DNA of 41,978 nt from Agromyces sp. ISL-38 (GCF_018613935.1 NZ_JAGGPF010000017.1:1-41978); one strand, 5' to 3'. Positions 16,209 to 25,548 are shown, numbered from the stretch's first letter. Program-made: numbers and translations. The notes: generated by a model not told the origin, from the sequence alone.

Positions 16209-17126
16209 ATGGAGATACCGCTCGACCTCGCTCGCACCCTCGCCGTCGTCATCGACGAGGGCACCTTCGACGCTGCTGCTCGCAGGTTGCGGCTCACCCC
16301 GTCGGCGGTTTCGCAGCGCATCAAGGCACTCGAGCAGCAGCTCGGCCGCGTGCTCGTCGTGCGTGCGAAGCCTGTGCGTGCAACCGACGCCGGCGCCGCG
16401 GTCGTGCGGCTCGCCCGCCAGCTCGCCCTGCTCGAGCACGACACGCTCTCGGGCTTCGGGCTCGCCGCCGAGTCCTCCGGTCCCGTGACGATCGCGCTCG
16501 CCGTGAACGCGGACTCGCTCGGCACGTGGTTCCTCCCGGCACTCGCGCGGGCGATGGAGCGGCATCCGGTGGTCTTCGACCTGCACCGCGACGACCAGGA
16601 CTTCACGGCGGGGCTGCTCGAGTCGGGTGCCGTCATGGGTGCGGTCACGTCGCAATCGGTGCCGGTGGCCGGATGCCTCGTGCGCCCGCTCGGCGTCATG
16701 CGCTACGAGGCCGTGGCGACGCCCGCCTTCATGGGGCGCTGGCTCCCCGACGGTGCGACCCAGGCAGCCCTCGCGGCAGCGCCGCTCGTCGACTTCGATC
16801 GCCGCGACGACCTGCAGCGAGACCACTTGCGCGCGATGGGCGTCGACCCCGAGGCGCCGCCGCGCCACTTCGTGCCCGCGTCCAACGACTTCGCCACCGC
16901 GGTGAAGCTCGGACTCGGCTGGGGCATGCTGCCGGGCTTCCAGTCCGACGCGGAGCTCGCCCTCGGCGACCTCGTGCGCGTGGGTGGCGACCCGATCGAC
17001 GTCGCCCTGTACTGGCAGCAATGGAACCTGAGATCACCGCTCCTCGATGCGATCGCGGCCGAGCTCGTCGATGAGGCGCATCGCACCCTGCGTCCGGTGC
17101 ATTCGGCGCGGGGAAGCGGCCGGTAG
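16209..17126 (+). CDS. lysG: LysG/ArgP-type LysR regulator
   Basis: 305 residues, start MEIPLDLARTLAVVIDEGTF. The LysR helix-turn-helix (FDAAARRLRLTPSAVSQRIKAL) is at residues 18-45. The effector domain with DRRDDLQRDHLRAMG and VKLGLGWGMLPGFQ matches LysG/ArgP regulators, which sense basic amino acids and activate lysE. It is divergent from lysE with only 30 bp between the assigned starts, so the promoters overlap. TAGCAT just before the ATG (16195-16200) could be a -10 element for an almost leaderless transcript. Confidence 0.9.
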   Translation: MEIPLDLARTLAVVIDEGTFDAAARRLRLTPSAVSQRIKALEQQLGRVLVVRAKPVRATDAGAAVVRLARQLALLEHDTLSGFGLAAESSGPVTIALAVNADSLGTWFLPALARAMERHPVVFDLHRDDQDFTAGLLESGAVMGAVTSQSVPVAGCLVRPLGVMRYEAVATPAFMGRWLPDGATQAALAAAPLVDFDRRDDLQRDHLRAMGVDPEAPPRHFVPASNDFATAVKLGLGWGMLPGFQSDAELALGDLVRVGGDPIDVALYWQQWNLRSPLLDAIAAELVDEAHRTLRPVHSARGSGR

Positions 17127-17242
17127 CGCAGCATCGAATGACTAGCAACTCGGATCGGCGCGGGCAAGCCCCTGCCGCTCACGCGCTCGACGGCGTTCAC
17201 TTGAGAGGGCAGCAGACTGCTGCGTCCCGAAAGGAGCACGCC

Positions 17243-17440
17243 ATGAGCGACCCAGGCGACCGGATCGAGAACGCCGCTGAGAAGGTCGGCGGCAAGGCAA
17301 AGGAAGCCATGGGCAAGATGACCGACGACGAGCAGAAGATCGCCGAAGGCAAGGCCCAGCAGTCGAAGGCTGACTTGAAGAACGCGGGTGAAGACGTCAA
17401 GGACGCCGCCAAGAACGTCAAGGATGCCTTCAAGGAGTAA
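17243..17440 (+). CDS. CsbD family stress protein
   Basis: 65 residues, very hydrophilic and helical, with the CsbD pattern (ENAAEKVGGKAKEAMGKMTDDEQ) and repeated KDAAKNVKDAFKE-type heptads. AAAGGAG lies 7 nt before the ATG. CsbD-like proteins are small, abundant, general-stress proteins of unknown biochemical role. It is a single-gene unit followed by a hairpin shared with the convergent gene. Confidence 0.9.
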   Translation: MSDPGDRIENAAEKVGGKAKEAMGKMTDDEQKIAEGKAQQSKADLKNAGEDVKDAAKNVKDAFKE

Positions 17441-17467
17441 CCGTCGTCGGCGCATCATCCGACGATC

Positions 17468-17506
17468 GAACGGCCGCAACCTCCCACTGGATGGTCGCGG
17501 CCGTTC
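17468..17506. terminator. bidirectional hairpin between CsbD gene and convergent gene
   Basis: GAACGGCCGCAACC (17468-17481) pairs with GGTCGCGGCCGTTC (17493-17506), 13 of 14 positions, with an 11-nt loop. No U-tract follows, but the position between convergent genes suits a terminator. Confidence 0.6.
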
Positions 17507-17538
17507 CGCGTGCTCGGCCCGTCGGCCGCAATCGCCGA

Positions 17539-18228
17539 TCAGCGCACCCAGACGCGGAGTGCGCCGACGATGCCGAATCCGGCAGCGAGCGGGGCCGCGA
17601 GCCCGTCGTCGGGCTCCCAGCCGACGACCGGTCGGCCTGGGAACCGCGCTCGGGCCTCGGCGATGGCTGCACGGTAGACGGATGCCGCCGGACCGAACAC
17701 GTTGGACACCCCGACGACCCCTTCGCCGTCGTTCAGTATCGCGCCGCCCGTCACCGCATCGCTGCTGCGAGCAGCCAGGATCGCGACGGCGGGCTCGTCG
17801 AGGAGACCCGACGTGAACGCGGCACGGTTGCCATGCGCCGACGCCCATTCCTGAAGGGCGGCCGGCGACCTGACGCGCTCGAGACGCAGGTGCTCGCCGG
17901 ATCGCGCTGCAGCGGTCGCTCCGGCGGTGTCGAGGGCGATCCAACTCGCGTCGAAGAGCACGTGGAAGCCGTCTCGGCTGAGATCGAGGTCGGCGAAGGA
18001 GTCCTTGATGCTTCGTGCGCCGGCGGGCAGCGCCTCCAGTACGTCGGCGCGGACGATCCCGCGCTCGAGCGTGACCGCCTCGGGATATCCGGTGGGCATC
18101 ACGCCGTGAGCGCGCCAGACCCCGTTGGCGACGTGCGACTCGACCGCGTTGTGGCGACCGACCACTGCGCACCACGCGGCGTTGTTCCGGGCGGCGACGC
18201 CCGCCACGTCGCCGGTATTCGGCGGCAT
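17539..18228 (-). CDS. GNAT-like acetyltransferase-related protein
   Basis: 229 residues. The C-terminal half (AVAILAARSSDAVTGGAILNDGEGVVGVSNVF, then AAIAEARARFPGRPVVGWEPDDGL and GFGIVGALRVW) has the strand-helix-strand order of a GNAT fold ending, with a late Gly-Phe typical of N-acetyltransferases. The acetyl-CoA loop is not canonical, so the activity is uncertain. It lies 14 nt downstream of the aminotransferase gene and may be co-transcribed with it. Confidence 0.65.
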   Translation of the reverse strand: MPPNTGDVAGVAARNNAAWCAVVGRHNAVESHVANGVWRAHGVMPTGYPEAVTLERGIVRADVLEALPAGARSIKDSFADLDLSRDGFHVLFDASWIALDTAGATAAARSGEHLRLERVRSPAALQEWASAHGNRAAFTSGLLDEPAVAILAARSSDAVTGGAILNDGEGVVGVSNVFGPAASVYRAAIAEARARFPGRPVVGWEPDDGLAAPLAAGFGIVGALRVWVR

Positions 18229-18242
18229 CGAGCGTACCGGCG

Positions 18243-19460
18243 TCAGGCGAACAGGCGCTGCAGGCGCTCGATGCCCTCGAGCAGCGGCCCGTCGCCGAGC
18301 GCGTAGCTGAAGCGCAGGTAGCCGCTCGGCCCGAACGCCTCACCGGGCACCGCCGCGACGTCGGCCTGCTCGAGCATGAGGTCGGCGAGCTCGAGCGAGG
18401 TGGTCGGCGTCGCGCCGCCCCACGAGCGGCCGAGGAGCCCGGACACGTCGGGGTAGACGTAGAACGCACCCTGCGGAACCGGCACGCTGACGCCGTCGAT
18501 CTTCGAGAGCTCGGCGACGATCGTGCGGCGGCGGCGGTCGAACGCGCGGCGCATCTCCTCGACGGCATCCTGCGGTCCGGTCAGCGCTGCGATCCCGGCG
18601 CGCTGCGAGATGTTCGACACGTTCGATGACAGGTGCGACTGCAGGTTGGCGGCGCCCTTGATCACGTCGGCGGGGCCGACCATCCAGCCGAGGCGCCAGC
18701 CGGTCATCGCATAGGTCTTCGCGACGCCGTTCACGAGGATCGTCTGGTTCGCGAGGCCCGGAACCGCCTCGACGATCGACACCGCGCGCGGCGGCACGCC
18801 GTCGACCTCGTCGGCGTAGGTCAGGTTCTGGTAGATCTCGTCGGAGACGACCCAAATGCCGTGCTCGAGCGCCCACTCGCCGATCGCCTCAACCTGCTCG
18901 GGTGCGTAGACGGCGCCCGTCGGGTTCGACGGCGAGACGAAGAGCAGCACCTTCGTGCGCTCGGTGCGGGCCGCCTCGAGCTGTTCGACGGTGACGAGGT
19001 AGCCCTGGTCGGCCCCGGCGAACACGTCGACCTGGCGGCCGCCTGCGAGCTTGATCGCCTCGGGGTAGGTCGTCCAGTACGGCGTGGGCACGAGCACTTC
19101 GTCGCCGTCGTCGAGCAGCACCTGGAAGGCTTGGTAGACGGCCTGCTTGCCGCCGTTCGTGACGACGACCTGCCCGGCACTCACTTCGAGGCCGGAGTCG
19201 CGCAGCGTCTTCGCGGCGACCGCCTCGCGCAGTTCGGGCAGCCCGGCCGCGGGCGTGTAGCGGTAGTTCTTGGGGTCGCGCGTGGCCGCGAGCGCGGCCT
19301 CGACGATGTAGTCGGGTGTGGCGAAGTCGGGCTCCCCGGCGGCATACGAGATGACCGGGCGCCCTTCTGCCTGGAGGGCCTTCGCCTTCGCATCGACCTT
19401 GAGGGTCGCGGACTCGGCGATGGCGGCGATTCGGGCGGAGAGGCGCGCGTGTTCGGTCAC
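18243..19460 (-). CDS. aspC: class I pyridoxal-phosphate aminotransferase (aspartate aminotransferase type)
   Basis: 405 residues. Fold-type I motifs are all present: AAGEPDF near residue 41, SPSNPTG (176-182), D207 and Y210 of VVSDEIYQ, and the PLP lysine K248 in [15 protein letters not shown]. The C-terminal substrate-binding arginine is in [10 protein letters not shown]. It transfers amino groups between aspartate and 2-oxoglutarate in this subgroup (class Ib AspAT). It sits between dgt and a GNAT-like gene, in a neighbourhood commonly found near secE in actinobacteria. Confidence 0.92.
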   Translation of the reverse strand: MTEHARLSARIAAIAESATLKVDAKAKALQAEGRPVISYAAGEPDFATPDYIVEAALAATRDPKNYRYTPAAGLPELREAVAAKTLRDSGLEVSAGQVVVTNGGKQAVYQAFQVLLDDGDEVLVPTPYWTTYPEAIKLAGGRQVDVFAGADQGYLVTVEQLEAARTERTKVLLFVSPSNPTGAVYAPEQVEAIGEWALEHGIWVVSDEIYQNLTYADEVDGVPPRAVSIVEAVPGLANQTILVNGVAKTYAMTGWRLGWMVGPADVIKGAANLQSHLSSNVSNISQRAGIAALTGPQDAVEEMRRAFDRRRRTIVAELSKIDGVSVPVPQGAFYVYPDVSGLLGRSWGGATPTTSLELADLMLEQADVAAVPGEAFGPSGYLRFSYALGDGPLLEGIERLQRLFA

Positions 19461-19526
19461 GACGACCAGCCTACGGCGAGCGGATGCCGCGTGGGGCCTC
19501 CAGATCGTCGGTTCCTGCCTGACCCG

Positions 19527-21050
19527 TCAGAGGTTCTGTCCGATGTCCCAGAGCCGGTCGGGGCGCCCGTCGATCGCCTCGGAGACCGCGAGCGCCTGGT
19601 CGTCGGAGAGCGAGGCGACGTAGTCGATCACCCCGCGGCCCACGCCGAGCGATTGCACCTCGGCCGCCTCTGGGAGCGGGATGCCTTCGGGGCGCTCATC
19701 GCGCAGTTGCGCATAGCCTGCGGTGGCGATCTCGACGAGCTCCTTCAGGCGCTGCGGAACGCGGTCCCGGTCGTGCTCGTCGTGCACCCATGCCGTGAGG
19801 CCCTTCACGGCGCGGGTGAGCACGCGGCTGAGCCCACGCTGGTACAGGACGATGTCGGAGCGGTCGAGGATGAAGTGCCGGTGCACGAACTTCAGGATCT
19901 CCACCTCGTGCCACGCGCGTCGGTCGAGGGTGACGAGCCCGGTGCGGGCCTCGTCCTTCGGCGCCGGCACGACCGAGGACTGCAGGTGGCTGATCCAGCG
20001 ATTCGTGAACGACGAGAGCGCGCGCTCCGAGGCGATGGAGCCGTCGAAGGCGATCGCGAGCAGGCCGTCGACGAGGTCTTCGGCGACGACACCGACTGCG
20101 TCGGCGAATGCCTCGTCGTCGCTGATCCACGGATCGCTGCGGTGGAGCTTGCGCCGAAGGCCCTCGAGGGCGCTGCCGGGAGGAGAGCTGCGCGCCGCGA
20201 TCGCCTCGTCGTCGAGGTCGCGCAGCTTCGAGCCGAACTTGAGCCAGCCCCGGAACTCGCGTGCCACGGCGCCCTCGCTGAGCAGGCCGGCGCGGTAGAA
20301 GTCGTCGACGTCGTGGATCGAGTACGCGATGTCGTCGGCGATGTCCATGATCGAGCACTCGATCGACTGCTGCGTCGGCGGTTGACCGCGGCGGGCCTGA
20401 CGCAAGTCGCCGGCGTCGATGCCGTAGGCCGAGAACTTCAGCACCTCGATGCCGTTCGCCGTGCGACGCAGCCCGCGCGGCAACGGCCCGTCGCCCGCGC
20501 CCACCGCAGCCCCGTCGAGGTATCGGGTCCACGGGTATTTCGCGACGGCCGTGCGCACCGCCGCGGTGAGGTTGAGCCCGCGAGGGGCGGCCTCGCTGAC
20601 GTCGAGCGCCGTGATGATCCGGTAGGTCTGCGCGTTGCCCTCGAACCCGTCGGCGAGTCCCAGGCTCTCGCGCGCGAGTCGGTCGAGCACGCGCTCCCCG
20701 AGGTGGCCGAAGGGCGGATGCCCGAGGTCGTGGGCGCTCGCCGCGGCCTGCACCACCACTGCGTCGCAGCCGTGCTCGAGCGCGAACGCACGAGTCGGCG
20801 ACGCGGCATCAGTGAGCTTCACGGCGATCGCCCGCGCGACCGCGGTCACCTTGATGGAGTGGGTGAGGCGGTTGTGGATGAGCGGGCCCGCGCCGGGTTG
20901 TGCGATCACCTGGGTGACGGCCGACAGTCGCGAGAAATACGGAGAGAACCGGATGCGCTCGAGGTCGAGCCGGAACTGCGAGTGCTCGCCCGTGACCTCG
21001 GCGCTGCTGCGCGGCTCTGGCACCTGGCGTGAGGCGCGGTCCATGGGCAT
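19527..21050 (-). CDS. dgt: deoxyguanosinetriphosphate triphosphohydrolase-like protein
   Basis: 507 residues. HD-superfamily metal ligands are H64 (NRLTHSIKV) and H107-D108 (AHDLGHPPFGHLGE), with a further Asp in MDIADDIAYSIHDVDD. These are the dNTPase signatures. The family hydrolyses dNTPs to the deoxynucleoside and triphosphate, controlling dNTP pools. It is divergent from the tRNA-Trp/secE/nusG unit. MDRAS at 21044 is an alternative start two codons in. Confidence 0.93.
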   Translation of the reverse strand: MPMDRASRQVPEPRSSAEVTGEHSQFRLDLERIRFSPYFSRLSAVTQVIAQPGAGPLIHNRLTHSIKVTAVARAIAVKLTDAASPTRAFALEHGCDAVVVQAAASAHDLGHPPFGHLGERVLDRLARESLGLADGFEGNAQTYRIITALDVSEAAPRGLNLTAAVRTAVAKYPWTRYLDGAAVGAGDGPLPRGLRRTANGIEVLKFSAYGIDAGDLRQARRGQPPTQQSIECSIMDIADDIAYSIHDVDDFYRAGLLSEGAVAREFRGWLKFGSKLRDLDDEAIAARSSPPGSALEGLRRKLHRSDPWISDDEAFADAVGVVAEDLVDGLLAIAFDGSIASERALSSFTNRWISHLQSSVVPAPKDEARTGLVTLDRRAWHEVEILKFVHRHFILDRSDIVLYQRGLSRVLTRAVKGLTAWVHDEHDRDRVPQRLKELVEIATAGYAQLRDERPEGIPLPEAAEVQSLGVGRGVIDYVASLSDDQALAVSEAIDGRPDRLWDIGQNL

Positions 21051-21115
21051 ATGCCCAATCTATGCCCGACGTGGGAGGCGGATGCCGGGAGCCCGCGTGG
21101 CGGCATCCGCTCAGC

Positions 21116-21144
21116 TTTACTCTGCCTTCGAGGTCGCATACACT
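21116..21144 (+). promoter_or_regulatory. candidate promoter upstream of tRNA-Trp/secE
   Basis: TTTACT (21116-21121), 17-bp spacer, TACACT (21139-21144). It is the best sigma-70-like match between dgt and the tRNA gene. A second weaker pair (TTGTGC 21221, TAACCC 21244) lies closer to the tRNA. Confidence 0.4.
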
Positions 21145-21270
21145 TGCTGAGGTTGTTGAAGTCAGCCAAGCTTTTCTGCGCCTATTTTCGGCATGGATTC
21201 CCAAGAGAACGTCGTGAAGCTTGTGCTGTCCAGACACCGGTGGTAACCCTCGGTCATACGGTGGTTCCAT

Positions 21271-21343
21271 AGGGCGGTGGCTCAATTGGTAGAGCAGCGG
21301 TCTCCAAAACCGCAGGTTGCAGGTTCGAGTCCTGTCCGCCCTG
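21271..21343 (+). tRNA. tRNA-Trp (anticodon CCA)
   Basis: 73-nt cloverleaf. Acceptor stem AGGGCGG pairs with CCGCCCT (21336-21342), discriminator G. The D arm is GCTC/GAGC and the T arm contains GGTTCGAGTCC. The anticodon stem GCGGT/ACCGC encloses loop CTCCAAA with anticodon CCA. No encoded CCA end is seen. It lies immediately before secE, as in many actinobacteria. Confidence 0.97.
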
Positions 21344-21383
21344 CGAGCCGGCAGCGAACGCCGGCCCACGAAAGGTGTACGAG

Positions 21384-21659
21384 GTGGCCCGGAAAGTAAT
21401 CGACGAACCCAGTGAGGACGTCGTTGCCAACGCGAAGCGCGATCGCGCAGCGCGTCGGAACCCCTTCGCCAGGTTCGCCCTGTTCATTCGACAGGTCATC
21501 GCAGAACTGAAGAAGGTCGTCACCCCCACCCGCAAGGAGCTCCTCAGCTTCACCGCTGTGGTGCTCCTGTTCGTCGTCATCATGATGGCGATCGTCTGGG
21601 GGCTCGACCAGCTGTTCGGATGGCTGGTGCTGTACGTCTTCGGAACTGCGGGGGCCTGA
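21384..21659 (+). CDS. secE: preprotein translocase subunit SecE
   Basis: 91 residues from GTG 21384, AAAGG upstream. After a polar N-terminus comes the conserved amphipathic helix (FIRQVIAELKKVVTPTRKEL) and one TM helix (FTAVVLLFVVIMMAIVWGL). SecE is an essential part of the SecYEG channel. The tRNA-Trp gene upstream and nusG downstream confirm identity. Confidence 0.96.
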   Translation: MARKVIDEPSEDVVANAKRDRAARRNPFARFALFIRQVIAELKKVVTPTRKELLSFTAVVLLFVVIMMAIVWGLDQLFGWLVLYVFGTAGA

Positions 21660-21723
21660 TCGGGCCGCTCGGCCCGAAGCATCCGATGCGCCGTAGGCGG
21701 ACGGAAGAAAAGGATTGAGAGAA

Positions 21724-22650
21724 GTGGCAAAGACAGAGCGCGACGACGTCGATTGGGCCACGGCTGCTGAGCAGTCGGCCGAAGACGACGAGGCCCAAGA
21801 GGGCAACACGCTCGAGCACGACGAGGAATCGGTCGAGGCGGCAGAGCACCGCGCCGTGCACGTCGTCGACGACGAGGGCAACGACATCGATCTCGACGCC
21901 GTGCTCGACGCGATGGCCGAATCGAGCGATCCCGAGGCTGACGCCGTGATCGACGACGCCCTCCACATCGATTCCGTCGACGGGGCCGAAGCGGCCGAGG
22001 CGGCCGTCGTCGAGGAAGACGAGGAGACGGTCGACCCCTACGCGGAGTTCCGCGCCGAGCTCCGCTTCCTCCCGGGCAAGTGGTACGTCATCCACTCCTA
22101 TGCCGGCTTCGAGCGCCGTGTGAAGGCGAACATCGAGCAGCGACGCGAGTCGATGGCCATGGCCGACTACATCTACCAGGTCGAAGTGCCGATGGAAGAT
22201 GTCGTCGAGATCAAGAACGGCCAGCGCAAGATGGTCACTCGCGTGCGCATTCCCGGCTACGTGCTCGTGCGCATGGACCTCAACGAGGAGAGCTGGTCGG
22301 TCATCCGCCACACTCCCGGCGTCACCGGCTTCGTCGGCAACGCGCACAACCCGACCCCCCTCCGTTTCGAAGAGGCCTTCGGCATGCTGAAGAGCCTCGT
22401 CGAGATCAAGGAGGTCGCCCCCGTCAAGGGCGCGAAGGCCACCGGCGGCGCCGGTGCGACCCGCGCGATCCCGGCCGAGGTCGACTTCGAGATCGGCGAG
22501 ACCATCACGATCAAGGACGGCTCGTTCGCGGGCCTGCCCGGCACGATCAGCGAGATCAAGCCCGAGAGCGGCAAGCTCATCGTGCTCGTCTCGCTCTTCG
22601 AGCGCGAGACTCCGGTCGAGCTGAGCTTCGACCAGGTCACCAAGCTCTAG
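21724..22650 (+). CDS. nusG: transcription termination/antitermination protein NusG
   Basis: 308 residues from GTG 21724. Residues 1-115 form a very acidic extension ([20 protein letters not shown]), seen in many actinobacterial NusG proteins. The NGN domain starts near residue 119 ([20 protein letters not shown]) and the KOW domain near 255 ([16 protein letters not shown]). NusG binds RNA polymerase and links it to Rho and ribosomes. The extension is missing from E. coli NusG and its role is not settled. Confidence 0.97.
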   Translation: MAKTERDDVDWATAAEQSAEDDEAQEGNTLEHDEESVEAAEHRAVHVVDDEGNDIDLDAVLDAMAESSDPEADAVIDDALHIDSVDGAEAAEAAVVEEDEETVDPYAEFRAELRFLPGKWYVIHSYAGFERRVKANIEQRRESMAMADYIYQVEVPMEDVVEIKNGQRKMVTRVRIPGYVLVRMDLNEESWSVIRHTPGVTGFVGNAHNPTPLRFEEAFGMLKSLVEIKEVAPVKGAKATGGAGATRAIPAEVDFEIGETITIKDGSFAGLPGTISEIKPESGKLIVLVSLFERETPVELSFDQVTKL

Positions 22651-22673
22651 CCCTTTCCAGACAGCGCGCAGCC

Positions 22674-22696
22674 ACCCTCCGGTATCATCGGAGGGT
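22674..22696 (+). terminator. hairpin between nusG and rplK
   Basis: ACCCTCCG (22674-22681) pairs perfectly with CGGAGGGT (22689-22696); the loop is GTATCAT and TTGTG follows. It could attenuate or end secE-nusG transcription. The loop also reads TATCAT, which resembles a -10 hexamer for rplKA. Confidence 0.5.
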
Positions 22697-22809
22697 TGTG
22701 CTGCGTCAGAGGGTGAAGATTCAGCACAGAGATCACCGCATCCCGGAACGGCCGGGCCTGCGGGAGAGTGCCCCGGCAACCGGGGCGTTCGAACAGAAAG
22801 AAGGAAACA

Positions 22810-23238
22810 ATGGCACCGAAGAAGAAGGCTACCGGTCTGATCAAGCTTCAGATCAAGGCCGGCGCCGCGAACCCGGCCCCGCCCATCGGCCCCGCCCTGG
22901 GTCAGCACGGCGTGAACATCATGGAGTTCTGCAAGGCCTACAACGCGGCGACCGAAGCCCAGCGCGGCAACGTCATCCCCGTTGAGATCACCGTCTACGA
23001 CGACCGCTCGTTCACGTTCGTCCTGAAGACCCCGCCCGCTGCGGAGCTCATCAAGAAGGCCGCCGGCGTCGCCAAGGGCTCGGGTGTCCCGCACACCAAC
23101 AAGGTGGGCCAGCTCACCCAGGCCCAGGTGCGCGAGATCGCCGAGACGAAGATGGTCGACCTCAACGCGAACGACCTCGACGCAGCGTCGAAGATCATCG
23201 CGGGCACCGCTCGTTCGATGGGCATCACGGTCGAATAG
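22810..23238 (+). CDS. rplK: 50S ribosomal protein L11
   Basis: 142 residues, AAGGA site 5 nt before ATG. Typical L11 sequence throughout: [41 protein letters not shown]-like region and C-terminal [12 protein letters not shown]. It binds 23S rRNA in the GTPase-associated centre. The 159-nt leader after nusG may carry the L1-binding feedback site known for rplKA in other bacteria; I did not identify it. Confidence 0.98.
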   Translation: MAPKKKATGLIKLQIKAGAANPAPPIGPALGQHGVNIMEFCKAYNAATEAQRGNVIPVEITVYDDRSFTFVLKTPPAAELIKKAAGVAKGSGVPHTNKVGQLTQAQVREIAETKMVDLNANDLDAASKIIAGTARSMGITVE

Positions 23239-23247
23239 GCCTTGACT

Positions 23248-23316
23248 GCGGGTTGAGGAGGTCGCGCAGCGACCGTCTCGAAACCCGCGGAACGACGGAT
23301 GCCGCGCGGCATCCGT
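23248..23316. repeat. REP-like palindrome and adjacent 22-bp perfect palindrome
   Basis: 23248-23288 is an imperfect palindrome (GCGGGTTGAGGAGG ... CTCGAAACCCGC) related to the GGTGGTCGAGTAG ... CGTATCGAAACCACC elements at 24079-24159 and 37655-37752. It is followed by a perfect 22-bp palindrome at 23295-23316, ACGGATGCCGC joined to GCGGCATCCGT, made of two back-to-back copies of the GGATGCC word that is frequent in this window. Both lie in the 150-bp rplK-rplA spacer. Confidence 0.7.
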
Positions 23317-23388
23317 TCACCAGAACTCAGGAATCCGTGGCAGCGCCAGCCAGGCGCAGATGACCACACTCTCTCAAGGAGAAACAAC

Positions 23389-24078
23389 ATGGCACAGAAG
23401 TCCAAGGCCTACCGGGCCGCGGTCGACAAGCTCGAGGCCGGCAAGTTCTACGCCCCGAACGAGGCCGTCGTCCTCGCGAAGCAGACCGGCTCGGCGAAGT
23501 TCGACTCGACCGTCGAGGTCGCGCTGAAGCTCGGCGTCGACCCCCGCAAGGCAGACCAGATGGTGCGCGGCACCGTCATCCTCCCGCACGGCACCGGCAA
23601 GACCGCCCGCGTCATCGTGTTCGCGACCGGCCCTGCGGCCGAGGCTGCGATCGCGGCGGGCGCCGATGAGGTCGGCGGCGCCGACCTCATCGAGAAGGTC
23701 GCCGGCGGCTACACCTCGTTCGACTCGGCGGTCTCGACCCCCGAGCTCATGGGCCAGGTCGGCCGACTCGGCAAGGTGCTCGGCCCCCGTGGCCTCATGC
23801 CCAACCCGAAGACCGGCACCGTGACGCCCGACGTCGCGAAGGCCGTCTCCGACATCAAGGGCGGCAAGATCGAGTTCCGCGTCGACAAGCACTCCAACGT
23901 GCACTTCGTCGTGGGCAAGGCCTCGTTCACCGAGGAGCAGCTCAACGACAACCTGAACACCGCCCTCGAAGAGGTCGTGCGTCTCAAGCCGTCGAGCTCC
24001 AAGGGCCGTTACATCCAGAAGGGCGCCGTGTCGACCACGTTCGGCCCGGGCATCCCGCTCGACGTCAACGCCATCTGA
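23389..24078 (+). CDS. rplA: 50S ribosomal protein L1
   Basis: 229 residues; AAGGAG site before ATG. Family-typical sequence includes [19 protein letters not shown], the signature [15 protein letters not shown] and C-terminal [16 protein letters not shown]1 binds 23S rRNA in the L1 stalk and in many bacteria represses rplKA translation. It is followed by REP-like repeats and a strong hairpin. Confidence 0.98.
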   Translation: MAQKSKAYRAAVDKLEAGKFYAPNEAVVLAKQTGSAKFDSTVEVALKLGVDPRKADQMVRGTVILPHGTGKTARVIVFATGPAAEAAIAAGADEVGGADLIEKVAGGYTSFDSAVSTPELMGQVGRLGKVLGPRGLMPNPKTGTVTPDVAKAVSDIKGGKIEFRVDKHSNVHFVVGKASFTEEQLNDNLNTALEEVVRLKPSSSKGRYIQKGAVSTTFGPGIPLDVNAI

Positions 24079-24159
24079 CCCCGGTGGTCGAGTAGCCGCG
24101 TGTTGCTCACCCCGGTGGTCGAGTAGCGCCGCGCGAAGCGCGACGCGTATCGAATCCAC
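24079..24159. repeat. REP-like elements downstream of rplA (one partial, one full)
   Basis: CCCCGGTGGTCGAGTAG occurs at 24079-24095 and again at 24110-24126. The second copy continues to the matching arm CGTATCGAATCCAC ending near 24159, with a GCGCGAAGCGCG core. Related copies are at 23248 and in an inverted pair at 37655-37752. Confidence 0.75.
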
Positions 24160-24162
24160 GCA

Positions 24163-24196
24163 CGAAGGGCTCGCCGGTTCGCCGGCGGGCCCTTCG
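24163..24196. terminator. strong hairpin with UUCG loop after rplA
   Basis: CGAAGGGCTCGCCGG (24163-24177) pairs with CCGGCGGGCCCTTCG (24182-24196), 15 pairs including one G-U, with loop TTCG. It lies between rplA and the convergent acyP and may serve both. No long U-tract. Confidence 0.75.
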
Positions 24197-24204
24197 TCAT
24201 GCGG

Positions 24205-24489
24205 TCAGCCCGCGACGGGCCAGCCGACGATGCGGAACGTGTGCTCGCCGAGCGGCTCGCGCTCTGCGACATCCGTGCCGCTGACGATCGCGCCGGGAGG
24301 GCCGGCCGCGAACCAGTCGACCAGCTCGGAGACGGATGCCTCGTCGCCCTCGATCTCGGCCTCGACCGCGCCGTCTGCCCGGTTGCGCACCCACCCGGCC
24401 ACGCCGAGCCGCTCGGCCTCGCGCCGTGCCGAGTAGCGGAATCCCACGCCCTGCACACTGCCGTGCACGACGACGTTGCGGCGGATCAT
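24205..24489 (-). CDS. acyP: acylphosphatase
   Basis: 94 residues from ATG 24489. The signature HGSVQGVGFRYSARREA contains the catalytic Arg in the V-Q-G-V-G-F-R loop, and GWVRNRADGAVEAEIEG contains the catalytic Asn. It hydrolyses acyl phosphates. Length and fold match the family. It is a single gene, divergent from the DUF1801 gene. Confidence 0.95.
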   Translation of the reverse strand: MIRRNVVVHGSVQGVGFRYSARREAERLGVAGWVRNRADGAVEAEIEGDEASVSELVDWFAAGPPGAIVSGTDVAEREPLGEHTFRIVGWPVAG

Positions 24490-24576
24490 GCTCTCGAGCG
24501 TAACGCGATCGCGGCACGGCTTCGAGGCTTCGATGTGCCGGATGCCGCGAGCGAGCGCCGAGCGTACGATGACGCC

Positions 24577-24933
24577 ATGGGGGAGATGCAGGACTACATC
24601 GCGGGGCTCGAGGGCGCCGAACGCGAGCTCGTCGAGCGGATCCGGGCGCGAGCGGTCGAGCTCGTGCCCGATGCGACCGAGGGGATGAGCTACGGCATGC
24701 CGGCCCTGCGCTACAGGGACTCGCCGCTGCTGAGCGTGATGTCGGCGAAGGACCACATCGGGCTCTACCCGTTCAGTCCGGCCGTCGTGTCGGCCGTGGA
24801 GCGGGCGCTCGAGGGCTACTCATGGTCGAAGGGCACGATCCGGTTCACGGCGGAGCATCCGTTGCCGGACGCCCTCGTCGATCGCATCGTGGAGCTTCGG
24901 CGCGACGAGATCGACGCGGCGAAGCAGCGCTGA
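24577..24933 (+). CDS. DUF1801 (YdhG-like) protein
   Basis: 118 residues from ATG 24577. The pattern ELVPDATEGMSYGMPALRYRDSPLLSV followed by KDHIGLYPFSP and WSKGTIRFTAEHPLPDALVDRIV is that of DUF1801/YdhG proteins, whose fold resembles the iron-chaperone frataxin. No biochemical role is established that I can name with confidence. Confidence 0.85.
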   Translation: MGEMQDYIAGLEGAERELVERIRARAVELVPDATEGMSYGMPALRYRDSPLLSVMSAKDHIGLYPFSPAVVSAVERALEGYSWSKGTIRFTAEHPLPDALVDRIVELRRDEIDAAKQR

Positions 24934-24966
24934 GACGGCGGAGCACCGCCGAACGACCTTCCCGGA

Positions 24967-25548
24967 TCACGCCAGCCCGGAGCCACCGATCCCGTCACAG
25001 ATCAGCTCGGCGAGCGCCTGGAGGTCGGGTGCTGCGTCGTCGGTTGCGACGCCGGCATGGTCGGCCGACGGTCGAAGCGTCAAGATGGCCACCCACGCCA
25101 CGGCGGCGGTGCGCAGCGTACGTGCGGCGATCGGCCTGAGCACGCTGCCGCTCAGCACTCGCTCGACGACAGACTGCACCTGCACGCGGTGTTCGCGCAG
25201 CTTCGCCCGCACCTCTGGGTGCGTGCGCTGCTCTCGCCAGATGATGACGCGCAGCACGGGCGAGTCCGCTTGGATCTCGGAGAGCTTTCGCTCGAGGTTC
25301 AAGAGGGCGCGCACGGGATCGCCCGGCTCGATGAGCAGGTTCGCGTCGATCGGTCCGAGGTCGAGTCGCTCGCCCACGAGCGCGCAGAGCAGGTCGGATT
25401 TCGTCGGGAAGTAGTAGAACAGCAGGCCCTTGGGCACCGCTGCGAGCTTGGCGATGCTCGACGTCGGCGTGGCATCGAAGCCGCGTTCGGCGAAGAGCCT
25501 CTCGGCCGCGTCGAGAATGCGCCCGCGCGCCTCTGGAGTCTCCTTCAC
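24967..25548 (-). CDS. TetR-family repressor
   Basis: 193 residues from GTG 25548; a GGAG site lies 7 nt upstream, which favours this over TTG 25560. The N-terminal helix-turn-helix (RGRILDAAERLFAERGFDAT, then KGLLFYYFPTKSDLLCALV) is typical; the C-terminal ligand domain is not assigned. It follows the SPW gene by 61 nt and is probably in the same operon. A perfect palindrome over the operon promoter (26030-26043) is a good candidate operator, implying autorepression. Confidence 0.92.
   Translation of the reverse strand: MKETPEARGRILDAAERLFAERGFDATPTSSIAKLAAVPKGLLFYYFPTKSDLLCALVGERLDLGPIDANLLIEPGDPVRALLNLERKLSEIQADSPVLRVIIWREQRTHPEVRAKLREHRVQVQSVVERVLSGSVLRPIAARTLRTAAVAWVAILTLRPSADHAGVATDDAAPDLQALAELICDGIGGSGLA

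Noticed and set aside
18633..21032. 799-codon plus-strand frame opposite aspC and dgt
   Set aside because: It is the mirror of two well-supported enzymes; its sequence (repeated DRL, EHV) is the usual antisense composition.
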